From contig JANXZW010000021.1 of assembly GCA_025355305.1 (NCBI GenBank), positions 1 through 64,000 on the forward strand: a DNA stretch of 64,000 nucleotides. Direction: 5' to 3'. Below the pieces are notes generated by a model. The model was not told the origin of the DNA. It ran no database searches and saw only the letters and a list, made by a program, of their open reading frames with translations. This document shows positions 44,493 to 52,811 of the stretch, piece by piece (the stretch's first letter is position 1; each line of letters begins with the position of its first letter). The position numbers were made by a program, and so were the translations under genes. Source of the stretch: Actinomycetes bacterium (GTDB lineage Bacteria; Actinomycetota; Actinomycetes; Nanopelagicales; Nanopelagicaceae).

Positions 44493-45371
44493 GTGAGCAA
44501 GCCTTTCAAGCGAGAACCCGGTAGTCGAGCTATTCCTGCTTGGCAGATAGGTGCGGGTGGCGAAAAGTTCAGTGACATTATTTATCAAGTTGGCGATGGC
44601 ATTGCCAAGATTACGATTAATCGCCCCGAGGTTCGCAACGCCTTTCGCCCTGAGACGCTGATCGAATTGCAAGAGGCGCTTTCACTTGCTCGTGATGATG
44701 AGTCCGTCGGAGTAATTATCTTCACGGGAGCTGGCACTGAGGCATTTTGTTCAGGCGGCGACATTAATGTGCGTGGAGATGATGGGTATATCGGCAGCGA
44801 CGCGCTTGGGAAGAAGGGCATTGGCAGGCTCAATGTTCTCGATCTACAGATCCAAATCCGCCGTTTACCCAAACCAGTGGTTGCAATGGTTGCCGGTTGG
44901 GCGGTCGGGGGAGGACATGTCCTTCATGTCGTATGCGATATCACCATCGCCGCCGATAATGCCAAGTTTGGTCAGACTGGTCCAATGGTGGGCTCCTTTG
45001 ACGGTGGATACGGTGCAGGGCTACTCGCTGCGCATATCGGGCAGAAGAAGGCGCGTGAAATCTGGTTTCTCTGCCGTCAGTACGACGCGGCGGAAGCTCT
45101 CGATATGGGGCTTGTTAATACCGTCGTACCTATCGCCGAGTTAGAGGCCGAGACCGTTTCGTGGTGCCGTGAAATGTTGCGACATTCACCCATGGCCTTG
45201 CGTCTTTTGAAGGCGGGTCTCAATGCCGCGGATGATGGTCTGGCGGGAGTACAGCAACTTGCCGGTGATGCTACCTTGCTCTTTTATCTCACCGAGGAAG
45301 GTCAGGAAGGGCGCGACGCCTATAAAGAGAAGCGCGATCCCGACTTCAATAAGTTTCCACGCCGTCCTTAA
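44493..45371 (+). CDS. menB: 1,4-dihydroxy-2-naphthoyl-CoA synthase
   Basis: 292 residues, crotonase fold. [11 protein letters not shown], the [30 protein letters not shown] stretch and [17 protein letters not shown] are MenB-specific (the last providing the conserved Tyr/Ser region). It closes the second ring of DHNA-CoA from OSB-CoA. The start is GTG 44493, with AGAGGAG 5 nt upstream, so this mRNA has a leader of ~60 nt. It is first in menB-menC-menD. Confidence 0.93.
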   Translation: MSKPFKREPGSRAIPAWQIGAGGEKFSDIIYQVGDGIAKITINRPEVRNAFRPETLIELQEALSLARDDESVGVIIFTGAGTEAFCSGGDINVRGDDGYIGSDALGKKGIGRLNVLDLQIQIRRLPKPVVAMVAGWAVGGGHVLHVVCDITIAADNAKFGQTGPMVGSFDGGYGAGLLAAHIGQKKAREIWFLCRQYDAAEALDMGLVNTVVPIAELEAETVSWCREMLRHSPMALRLLKAGLNAADDGLAGVQQLAGDATLLFYLTEEGQEGRDAYKEKRDPDFNKFPRRP

Positions 45372-45373
45372 TA

Positions 45374-46333
45374 ATGTTAGAAGAGTATTTTTCTGATCTC
45401 TTAATACTTGCTATTCCGCTGCGCAATAAATTTCGCGGAATCTCGGTTCGCGAGGTAGCGCTATTTCGTGGAAGTTCAGGATGGTCTGAGTTCAGTCCTT
45501 TTCTCGAGTACGGCGATGAAGAGGCAGCGATTTGGATGCAAGCGGCGTTAGAAGCCGCAAACTCTCCATGGCCAGATCTATACCGAGATCAAGTGGCGAT
45601 CAACGCCACACTGCCGATGGTCGACCCCGCAAAGGTTAAAGAGATCTTGGCGGGATTTCCTGGAAGTAGAACTGTGAAGATCAAGGTTGATGACTTTGAG
45701 AACGGTGCTCTCCTCGTGGCAGAGGTGCTTGAAGAAGATGCGGAGATGAGGATTCGCCTTGATATAAATGGTGGATGGAGCCTGACCCAGGCGCGTAGCA
45801 ACTTGTTGGAGTATCACCTGCGGTTTGGTAACGTCTTTGATTACGTCGAACAACCATGTGCCACACTGGATGAGTTGGCAGAGATCAAGGCTGAGGTCGC
45901 GATACCTATCGCAATCGATGAATCGATTCGCAAGAGGCTGGATTCTGATTTCAGCACAATCTCTAACTACGCGGATGTTGCGATTTTAAAATGGCAACCA
46001 AGTGGTGGGTTTAAAGCGGCCCACAGGATTGCGCAAGAAATAGGGCTTCCCGTCGTCATCTCAAGCGCGTTGGAAACTGGAATTGGAATCTCGCACGGTC
46101 TGGCTCTGGCGGCATCCTTTGCAGATTTCAACTCTGCCTGCGGATTGGGGACGGTGGCGCTGATGGAGAGTGATGTCTCAGTGCCGACCACTCTGATTCG
46201 GGATGGTTTCCTTGAGGTCAAGCGGCGCGAACCAGTTGATTTTGAGAGGTACCTCGCTGCTCCAGAGCGCGTCGCACATTGGAAGCAACGTATTCTTAGA
46301 ACGCTTGAACATATTGAAGGGCGGAGTAATTGA
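45374..46333 (+). CDS. menC: o-Succinylbenzoate synthase
   Basis: 319 residues, enolase superfamily. The catalytic Lys of KIKVDDF, the metal ligands in RLDINGGW, YVEQPC and AIDESIRK, and the second Lys in ILKWQPSGG are in the expected order. It dehydrates SHCHC to OSB. It begins 2 bp after menB and overlaps menD by 4 bp (TTGA). Confidence 0.92.
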   Translation: MLEEYFSDLLILAIPLRNKFRGISVREVALFRGSSGWSEFSPFLEYGDEEAAIWMQAALEAANSPWPDLYRDQVAINATLPMVDPAKVKEILAGFPGSRTVKIKVDDFENGALLVAEVLEEDAEMRIRLDINGGWSLTQARSNLLEYHLRFGNVFDYVEQPCATLDELAEIKAEVAIPIAIDESIRKRLDSDFSTISNYADVAILKWQPSGGFKAAHRIAQEIGLPVVISSALETGIGISHGLALAASFADFNSACGLGTVALMESDVSVPTTLIRDGFLEVKRREPVDFERYLAAPERVAHWKQRILRTLEHIEGRSN

Positions 46334-47895
46334 ATTCGACAACTCTGGCACGCAGCATCGTTCGGCAATTAATTGAAGGGGGAATCTCAGATTTTGTTCT
46401 CTCACCAGGCTCTCGCAATGCCCCATTATCGATAGCGCTACATGAAGCGGAAGTCGCGGGACTCATTGATCTCCATGTCCGCATCGACGAGCGCGGCGCT
46501 GCATTCTTCGCACTTGGGTTAAGTAAAGCTTCTAAAAAATATGTGGCGGTGATCTGTACTAGCGGTACGGCCGCTGCGAACTATCACCCTGCAGCCTTGG
46601 AGGCTTATCACTCTGCGAATAAAGTCTTGTTTATAACCGCCGACCGCCCCGCATATCTGCGTCGCACAGGAGCCAACCAGACGACTTTGCAGGTTGGCAT
46701 TCTTGAACCGGTGGCTACCATCGATATCTCTTCCGCAATCTCTCTTTTAGATCTACTGAGCACCGGCCCCGTTCACCTCAATATTCAATTCGATGAACCC
46801 TTGCTCTCCGATGACCAAACCGATTGGTTAGCTGGATTATCTCCTGAGATCTCAGAGGCTACTCTTGAAAGTGCCGGCGCCAATTTCTATCCGAAGGCGC
46901 GAGGTATTGTGATTGTTGGCCACGATCGTGCTGGGATTGATGCAGAGGCTATTGCGAGCTACGCGTCCGCGATTGGTTGGCCGCTTATTGCGGAAGATCC
47001 CTTAAGTTTTCCCAGCTGCATCCTGCACGCGCCACTATTTTTAACGGACTCGGAATTGCGCGCTAGTTTGGCGCCGGAACAGCTCATTGTGATTGGTCGG
47101 GTCACTCTCTCTCGGAGTGTCACAGCACTGATCAAAGAATGTTCTGATGTTGTAGTGATCGATCCGCGCGCGTTTACGATCGATACCGCTCGCTCTTCTT
47201 CCCAACTTTTGCCAGCGCTCCCCGTACCCCATCCGTGTCCCAGCACCAATTGGCTTACCCGCTGGCAGGAAATCTCTCAACAAGTTCGTTCAGTGGTTGC
47301 CCTAGATTGGTCAGAACAGTCGGCGATTGTTTCCATTACCTCTGCCATTCCCGAGGGCGCTGCCCTCTTTATCGGGAGTAGTCGTCCAGTCCGCGATATT
47401 GAGGCATTTGCGCATCCGCGAAGCGGAATTCATACTTTCGCAAATCGAGGGCTTGCCGGAATTGATGGGAATATTTCTACGGCGCTTGGAATAGCCGAGA
47501 AATTTGAGCGCTCTTACGCCATCTTGGGAGATGTCACCTTTCTCCATGATATTTCGGCGTTAGCTAACCAAGGAGAGGCGAATCTCACCATCTTTATCAT
47601 TGATAACAATGGTGGCGGAATCTTTAACACCTTGCCTCAGGCTGGCGTGAAGGGATTTGAGAAGATATTCGCGACGCCACACAACTTGAATTTGGAACGA
47701 GTGATCGGGGGTTTTGGGGCTCGTGTTGTAAAAGTGAAGAACGCTGCAGATCTGCTCCACGAAATTGCCCATCAGGGTGAGGGGCTGAACTTTGTTGTTG
47801 TTGAAGTTCCGAATCGTGAAAGCAATGCTGCTGGATTAAAGAAGATTACTCAGAGCCTTGTCAATGCAGTGCGAATCGGCAGCAATTTAGCCTGA
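46330..47895 (+). CDS. menD: SEPHCHC synthase (MenD)
   Basis: 521 residues, ThDP-dependent. SPGSRNAPLSIAL, RIDERGAAFFALGLSKASKK and CTSGTAAANYHPAALEA in the N-terminal domain, plus GDVTFLHDISAL and NNGGGIFNTLP in the ThDP domain, identify MenD. It couples isochorismate and 2-oxoglutarate. The start is TTG overlapping the menC stop. The last 46 bp overlap the 3' end of convergent menF. Confidence 0.93.
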   Translation: MNSTTLARSIVRQLIEGGISDFVLSPGSRNAPLSIALHEAEVAGLIDLHVRIDERGAAFFALGLSKASKKYVAVICTSGTAAANYHPAALEAYHSANKVLFITADRPAYLRRTGANQTTLQVGILEPVATIDISSAISLLDLLSTGPVHLNIQFDEPLLSDDQTDWLAGLSPEISEATLESAGANFYPKARGIVIVGHDRAGIDAEAIASYASAIGWPLIAEDPLSFPSCILHAPLFLTDSELRASLAPEQLIVIGRVTLSRSVTALIKECSDVVVIDPRAFTIDTARSSSQLLPALPVPHPCPSTNWLTRWQEISQQVRSVVALDWSEQSAIVSITSAIPEGAALFIGSSRPVRDIEAFAHPRSGIHTFANRGLAGIDGNISTALGIAEKFERSYAILGDVTFLHDISALANQGEANLTIFIIDNNGGGIFNTLPQAGVKGFEKIFATPHNLNLERVIGGFGARVVKVKNAADLLHEIAHQGEGLNFVVVEVPNRESNAAGLKKITQSLVNAVRIGSNLA

Positions 47896-49076
47896 CTCTC
47901 GGCCAACTCCTCTGCAGCACTCGACCCAGCAACTATTCCGCACCCTGCAAAGACCCTGATCGACATCTTGTCATCCGCAATTTCCCCGCAACGCAGCGCG
48001 ATTCCCATTTCGCCATCGCCATGCGCATCTATCCAACCAACAGGTCCCGCATATCGTCCGCGATTCATTGCCTCTTGTTCGGTGATTAGATTGCGTGCGA
48101 TATCTGTTGGGGTTCCGCAGACAGCAGCAGATGGATGGAGAGCCGCGATCAACTTGAAGATATCGACCTTGGACGCGGTGTCATTTATTACTCCCGTGAC
48201 ATCAGTCGCTAGATGCATAACATTTGGTAGATGCAGGACGAATGGCGCCTCAGGGACATTAGTTGAGGATGCAAAAGGTTCGAGGGCTTCCGCTACCGAA
48301 CGCACGGCGTACTCGTGCTCTTCTAGATCCTTTGACGACTTCGCCAGCGACCCGGCTAAAGCGAAGTCGCGTTCCTCGTCGCCGGTGCGACGAATCGTCC
48401 CAGCAAGTACCCGAGAAGTCACTAGGGATTTGCTGAGACGAACAAGAAGTTCAGGAGTAGCTCCAATTAGGTTTTCTACTAAGAAGAGCCAGGTAGATGG
48501 GTATTCGCTCTCTAGAGATTGAATAAGAGCGGCAGGATCGATCTGCTTATCTGAGTGAGCGATGAGATCACGTGCCAGAACCACTTTTTCAAGTTCGCCG
48601 GACTTAATCCGAGTTACTGACTCTTCTACTGCAAGTGACCACTCGGCATCGTCGAGAGCGCCCCTCTCCCATTGCAGATTCAAGCCCTGCTTGGAGTTGA
48701 TTTTTTCGCCTAACTCAGGTTGCTCATTGCCTATCCAAGTAATCCATGACTTTCCATTCTTCTGTACGACCACAATCTCTGGAATTGTGAGAAGTGATGG
48801 TTCATCCTCTGAGAATGCAAAGGATGCGAAGAGAATAGGTCCAGTGCCAACTCCGTGAACATTATTTTTGATTTCAAGTTGTGATAATTCGTTCTGCCAC
48901 CAAGCGGCGGCCTCGACGAAGCGTCTCTTGCCCTTTACCGAATGGGTCTTGTACCTGCCGAATGCGATGAAACCGTCGGAGCCTCGAATCCAACTGGCAG
49001 TGATGGGAAGGTGGGTCGTTATCTCACTAAGGCGTGGGTGATCCCCGAGTAATTCCGTGGTGATCCGTAACGCCAT
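47850..49076 (-). CDS. menF: Isochorismate synthase
   Basis: 408 residues of the chorismate-binding family. KVVLARDLIAHS, PELLVRLSKSLVTSRVLAGT, HLATDVTGVI, LHPSAAVCGTP and GRYAGPVGWIDAHGDGEMGIALR are all conserved. It converts chorismate to isochorismate, the first step to menaquinone; a siderophore role is not suggested by neighbours. The ATG has a TAACTT box 6 nt upstream. Its 3' end overlaps menD by 46 bp, tail to tail. Confidence 0.93.
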   Translation of the reverse strand: MALRITTELLGDHPRLSEITTHLPITASWIRGSDGFIAFGRYKTHSVKGKRRFVEAAAWWQNELSQLEIKNNVHGVGTGPILFASFAFSEDEPSLLTIPEIVVVQKNGKSWITWIGNEQPELGEKINSKQGLNLQWERGALDDAEWSLAVEESVTRIKSGELEKVVLARDLIAHSDKQIDPAALIQSLESEYPSTWLFLVENLIGATPELLVRLSKSLVTSRVLAGTIRRTGDEERDFALAGSLAKSSKDLEEHEYAVRSVAEALEPFASSTNVPEAPFVLHLPNVMHLATDVTGVINDTASKVDIFKLIAALHPSAAVCGTPTDIARNLITEQEAMNRGRYAGPVGWIDAHGDGEMGIALRCGEIADDKMSIRVFAGCGIVAGSSAAEELAESQAKLLPIRTALTRL

Positions 49077-49082
49077 GGGCGT

Positions 49083-49088
49083 AAGTTA
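49083..49088 (-). promoter_or_regulatory. Leaderless -10 box for menF
   Basis: TAACTT (minus strand) precedes ATG 49076 by 6 nt, just after the bioY stop at 49096. Confidence 0.55.
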
Positions 49089-49095
49089 AGTACCT

Positions 49096-49677
49096 TTACT
49101 CCTTCGGCACAAAACGCCAGAGCGTTGGCATAGTCGTGCTAGCAATTGCGATCTTGATCACTTCGCCAAGTATGAAGGGTGTGAAACCAAGTTTGTATGT
49201 TGTAGCCCAAGTGGCATGAATGGAGTGGTGTAGCCAGAAGAGGCCCGCACCGAAGATGAGAACATCGCCGAGCAGCATCGTTGGGATAACCGTCGCGATC
49301 TTTTGATCCCACTTACGCCCGGCGAGATAACCAGTAATGAGTGACGCTACTAACATTCCAACCAAGTAACCGCCAGTAGCACCGGTAATGCGAGCGAATC
49401 CATGTGTTCCTGAGGCAAAAACTGGTGCTCCCATGAAGCCAACGATGAGATAAGTGGCAAATGTTGTGAAGCCGAGGGAGGCTCCGTAAGCACTACCAAG
49501 GAGCAATGCTCCAAGAGTTTGGCCCGTGACGGGGACAGGAGATCCAGGAACTGGAATAGAGATTTGAGCCATCAGAGCAAGAAATGCAGCTCCGCCCGCA
49601 ACGAGAGCGACCTTTGTTGCAAAGGTACTTCGAGTAAGCAGGGCGCCACGCAGCGTTGCAGTGGATGAAATCGTCAT
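49096..49677 (-). CDS. bioY: Biotin transporter BioY (S component)
   Basis: 193 residues with about six membrane segments. PVTGQTLGALLLGSAYGASLG and GGYLVGMLVASLITGYLAGR are hallmark BioY stretches. It binds biotin and works with an ECF module (EcfT, EcfA) not encoded nearby, or alone in some organisms. A strong AAGGAG lies 7 nt before the ATG, so it is leadered. It is co-directional with menF and 19 bp upstream. No bio biosynthesis gene is in the window, consistent with uptake (inference). Confidence 0.92.
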   Translation of the reverse strand: MTISSTATLRGALLTRSTFATKVALVAGGAAFLALMAQISIPVPGSPVPVTGQTLGALLLGSAYGASLGFTTFATYLIVGFMGAPVFASGTHGFARITGATGGYLVGMLVASLITGYLAGRKWDQKIATVIPTMLLGDVLIFGAGLFWLHHSIHATWATTYKLGFTPFILGEVIKIAIASTTMPTLWRFVPKE

Positions 49678-49742
49678 TGGATTCTCCTTCGAGCCTGCAC
49701 CCTACACCTCCGTGGGTGTGGGTTGAAGTTGTCTTACCAGCC

Positions 49743-49748
49743 TACTAT
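49743..49748 (+). promoter_or_regulatory. Leaderless -10 box before menG
   Basis: TACTAT lies 7 nt before ATG 49756. That ATG opens a three-codon ORF (Met-Tyr-Ala, stop TGA 49765-49767) whose stop overlaps the menG GTG at 49764. Confidence 0.5.
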
Positions 49749-49763
49749 CGCAAGAATGTACGC

Positions 49764-50462
49764 GTGAGTAATTCGGCCGACTTAAATAAGGAACCTGAAG
49801 AGGTAGCCTCAATGTTCGACGGGGTCGCAAAGCGCTACGACTTTATGAATGACCTTCTGAGTCTCGGTCAGACAAAGAACTGGCGTCGCAAGGCTACGGC
49901 GATCATCGCCCCCCAGGCCGGAATGCAGATTCTAGATATTGCAGCAGGAACCGGCTCCTCTAGCCGTCCACTTGCAGATGCAGGAGCAAGCGTTATCCCC
50001 GCGGATTTCTCGCAGGGAATGCTCGACGCTGGAGCCAAGCGCCACCCCGATCTGCCATTCACCTTGGCAGATGCTCTCAACCTGCCCTTTGCGGCAGATC
50101 AATTTGATGTCACCACAATCTCCTTCGGCTTGCGCAATACCAACGATGTCAAGAAGGCCTTGCAAGAGGCGCTAAGGGTTACAAAGCCTGGTGGTCGATT
50201 GGTTGTCGTGGAATTCTCTCACCCGACAAACAGGATTTTTAGAACTCTTTACATGAAGTATCTGATGGGACTCTTGCCAAAGGTTGCTCGCAGGGCATCA
50301 TCAAACCCAGATGCATATATTTATCTCGCCCAATCAATCCAAGCCTGGCCGACTCAAGAGCAACTCGCTGAGAAGATCAAGGTGGCCGGTTGGGAGACGG
50401 TCGCTTGGCAGAATTTCACATTCGGCATAGTTGCGGTTCACATCGCCTTCAAGGCTGTGTAG
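49764..50462 (+). CDS. menG: Demethylmenaquinone methyltransferase (UbiE/MenG)
   Basis: 232 residues, class I SAM methyltransferase. FDGVAKRYDFMNDLLSLGQ, LDIAAGTGSSSRPLA, DFSQGMLDAG and SFGLRNTNDVKKALQEALRV are characteristic UbiE/MenG blocks. It makes menaquinone in the last step. The GTG at 49764 is the best start; no in-frame ATG occurs nearby upstream except at 49656, which would run back through the bioY promoter. An out-of-frame mini-ORF overlaps the start. It is followed 6 bp later by the polyprenyl synthase gene. Confidence 0.92.
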   Translation: MSNSADLNKEPEEVASMFDGVAKRYDFMNDLLSLGQTKNWRRKATAIIAPQAGMQILDIAAGTGSSSRPLADAGASVIPADFSQGMLDAGAKRHPDLPFTLADALNLPFAADQFDVTTISFGLRNTNDVKKALQEALRVTKPGGRLVVVEFSHPTNRIFRTLYMKYLMGLLPKVARRASSNPDAYIYLAQSIQAWPTQEQLAEKIKVAGWETVAWQNFTFGIVAVHIAFKAV

Positions 50463-50468
50463 TAGTTC

Positions 50469-51455
50469 ATGGCATTTGGAATTCCATATCTTGATGTAAA
50501 ACTCGAGCTCTCCATTCGCTCCGATATGAAGCGCGTGGAAGATCTATTGCGTAAGCAGATTCAAGGTGACTACCCACTAGTGATAGAAACTTCTAGGCAT
50601 CTTGTGGAGGCCGGAGGCAAGCGTGTGCGCCCCTTACTTACCTTGTTTGCAGCGCAGTTTGGTGATTCAAAACGGCCCGAAATAATTGAAGCAGCTGTCG
50701 TCTGCGAGCTGACCCACCTTGCAACTCTCTATCACGATGATGTGATGGATGAAGCACCACTTCGCCGCGGAGTCGAGAGCGCAAATGCTCGCTGGAATAA
50801 TACGGTCGCAATTTTGACGGGTGACTATCTCTTCGCAAAGGCATCTGATCTGCTTGCCGATTTGGGTCCCGAGGCGGTGCGGCTGCAGGCGCGAACTTTT
50901 GAACGCTTAGTAATTGGACAGATCACAGAAACGCAGGGCTCGACGGCTGGGTTATCGATTCTTGATCACTACCTCAATGTTGTCGCTGACAAGACGGGTT
51001 CATTGATCGCCACATCTGCTCGCTTTGGTGCTTTGCTCTCAGGAGCTAGCCCTGAGATCGTTGAATCGCTCACCCGCTTTGGTGAGAAGATTGGGATCGT
51101 CTTTCAACTGGCCGATGATGTAATCGATATTGCTTCAGAGTCCAACGAGAGTGGAAAGACCCCCGGTACTGACCTGCGCGAAGGTATTCCGACCCTGGTA
51201 ACGCTCTTTGTTCTTGAGTCGCAAGATCCAGCCGACCTAGGGCTGAAAGAGATTCTCTTGGCTCCAATCACAGACGAAGCAATCGTGGCAGAGACCCTCA
51301 AAAAATTGCGCACACACGCAGCCATGGAAGCATCGCAGAATTTATTGCATCAATATGCCGATGAGGCACAAGCAGAGCTCGCAGGGCTACCAGATGGCGC
51401 GGCGAAGCGTGCGCTAATCGAACTCTGCGAAACTATTATCACCAGAACTTCCTGA
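50469..51455 (+). CDS. Polyprenyl diphosphate synthase (long-chain, menaquinone side chain)
   Basis: 328 residues. The first aspartate-rich motif is DDVMD (90-94, in LYHDDVMDEA) and the second is DDVID (216-220). KRVRPLL (51-57) and GDYLFAKA are also conserved. It builds the chain for menaquinone (e.g. hepta- to nonaprenyl; exact length not predictable). Directly after menG. Its last 42 bp overlap the rarD 3' end on the other strand. Confidence 0.9.
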   Translation: MAFGIPYLDVKLELSIRSDMKRVEDLLRKQIQGDYPLVIETSRHLVEAGGKRVRPLLTLFAAQFGDSKRPEIIEAAVVCELTHLATLYHDDVMDEAPLRRGVESANARWNNTVAILTGDYLFAKASDLLADLGPEAVRLQARTFERLVIGQITETQGSTAGLSILDHYLNVVADKTGSLIATSARFGALLSGASPEIVESLTRFGEKIGIVFQLADDVIDIASESNESGKTPGTDLREGIPTLVTLFVLESQDPADLGLKEILLAPITDEAIVAETLKKLRTHAAMEASQNLLHQYADEAQAELAGLPDGAAKRALIELCETIITRTS

Positions 51456-52313
51456 TTTAACGAGGTCATAGCCCAGGGTGATCAGGGCGCCCCAGACGAT
51501 CAAGAAGCCCACCCATCGTCCTGGTGTCATAGCCTCATGGCGCACCAAGACACCGATCAGAAATTGCACAGTAGGGATGATGTACTGCAAAAGACCAATG
51601 ATGGTGAAGTTCAGGCGATTCGCTGAAGCATTGAACATAAGAAGTGGAACGGCGGTAACAACACCGGCCAAGATCAGCAGGGTGCTAAGACCTAGATGGT
51701 GCCCGAATTGCCCACTTCCCTTCTCTGCGATCCAGATCAGATACCCCGCGTAAGGGATGAGGGAGAGAGTGGTCTCGATCGCCAGGCCTTCGAGCGCTCC
51801 GAGCCCCAATTGCTTCTTCACTAAACCGTAACTGCCCCATGAGCTTGCCAAAGCGATCGCGATCCACGGTGGGCGCCCATAATCAATGGCTAAGACAATA
51901 ACCCCGATAGCAGCCATCAGAACCGAGATCCATTGCAGCCGCCGCATCTTCTCTTTTAATAGAAAGACGCCAAACAAAATGATGAGAAGCGGGTTGATGT
52001 AGTAACCGAGTGCGCACTCGACCACGTGGCCATGATTTACACCCCAGATGTACACGAGCCAGTTGATTGAGATCAAAATAGAGGAGGCAAATAGCCGAAG
52101 AGCAATTCGCGGATCCTTTAACAAGGCAAAAGTTGAGCGTAATTTTCCGGTGTAGAGAAGGAGAGCAATGCAAAAGACAAAGGTCCAGACGGCGCGGTGA
52201 GCAACTATCTCTATCGAGTTAGCTGGCTTTAGTAAGGGCCAGTAGAGAGGAAATAACCCCCACGTTATATAAGCGCCGATTCCTAAGCTCAAACCAACTT
52301 TATAACTCTTCAT
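51414..52313 (-). CDS. rarD: RarD-type EamA-family transporter
   Basis: 299 residues with about ten membrane segments and an internal EamA duplication. The RarD signature WGLFPLYWPLLKPANSIEIVAHRAVWTFV near the N-terminus, and YIWGVNHGHVVECALGYYINPLL, identify the subgroup. The substrate is not known (drug/metabolite superfamily). Converges on and overlaps the polyprenyl synthase gene by 42 bp. It is 9 bp downstream of the YajQ-like gene. Confidence 0.88.
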   Translation of the reverse strand: MKSYKVGLSLGIGAYITWGLFPLYWPLLKPANSIEIVAHRAVWTFVFCIALLLYTGKLRSTFALLKDPRIALRLFASSILISINWLVYIWGVNHGHVVECALGYYINPLLIILFGVFLLKEKMRRLQWISVLMAAIGVIVLAIDYGRPPWIAIALASSWGSYGLVKKQLGLGALEGLAIETTLSLIPYAGYLIWIAEKGSGQFGHHLGLSTLLILAGVVTAVPLLMFNASANRLNFTIIGLLQYIIPTVQFLIGVLVRHEAMTPGRWVGFLIVWGALITLGYDLVKSGSSGDNSFAEFD

Positions 52314-52322
52314 AACTCACAA

Positions 52323-52811
52323 TCAGCGATAATTTTGAAATTGTACAGAGAACTCCCAAGGGTGATCTTTAACAATTTGAATAGCAATCTGTAGATCATC
52401 GCGGCTCTTGCTTGACACTCGTAGCTCTTCCCCTTGAATCTGAGTTTTGAGAGTCTTGGGGCCCTCATCGCGCAGCAACTTTGCAATCTTCTTGGCATCT
52501 TCAGTTTTAATTCCCTCTTTAAAGGTCGTCGAGATCTTGTAGATCTTGCCACTCAACTGTGGCTCACCAGCGTCTAGATGTTTGAGGGAGACTCCGCGCT
52601 TGATCAACTTATCTTTAAAGACCTCTAGCGCCGCCTTCGCACGATCTTCGGTGTCCGCCTCGATGTTGTACTTCTCGCCGGACTTCACGATTGAGGTACC
52701 GGTATTTTTAAAATCAAAGCGCGTGGAGATCTCGCGATCTGTTGAGTTATACGCGTTGTCAACCTCCATATGGTCGACTTCTGAAACAATGTCGAAACTG
52801 GAATCAGCCAT
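52323..52811 (-). CDS. yajQ: YajQ-family nucleotide-binding protein
   Basis: 162 residues, a duplicated ferredoxin-like fold. SSFDIVSEVDHMEVDNA at the N-terminus, ISTRFDFKNT, and KTLKTQIQGEELRVSSKSRDDLQ near the end are family hallmarks. Some members bind cyclic di-GMP and act as regulators; others bind tRNA/nucleotides. It overlaps the NCS1 permease gene by 8 bp. Confidence 0.9.
   Translation of the reverse strand: MADSSFDIVSEVDHMEVDNAYNSTDREISTRFDFKNTGTSIVKSGEKYNIEADTEDRAKAALEVFKDKLIKRGVSLKHLDAGEPQLSGKIYKISTTFKEGIKTEDAKKIAKLLRDEGPKTLKTQIQGEELRVSSKSRDDLQIAIQIVKDHPWEFSVQFQNYR

Noticed and set aside
49678-49763. BirA or BioQ operator upstream of bioY
   Set aside because: I could not find a credible BirA-type or BioQ-type palindrome; a small ACACC/GGTGT hairpin is too weak to call.
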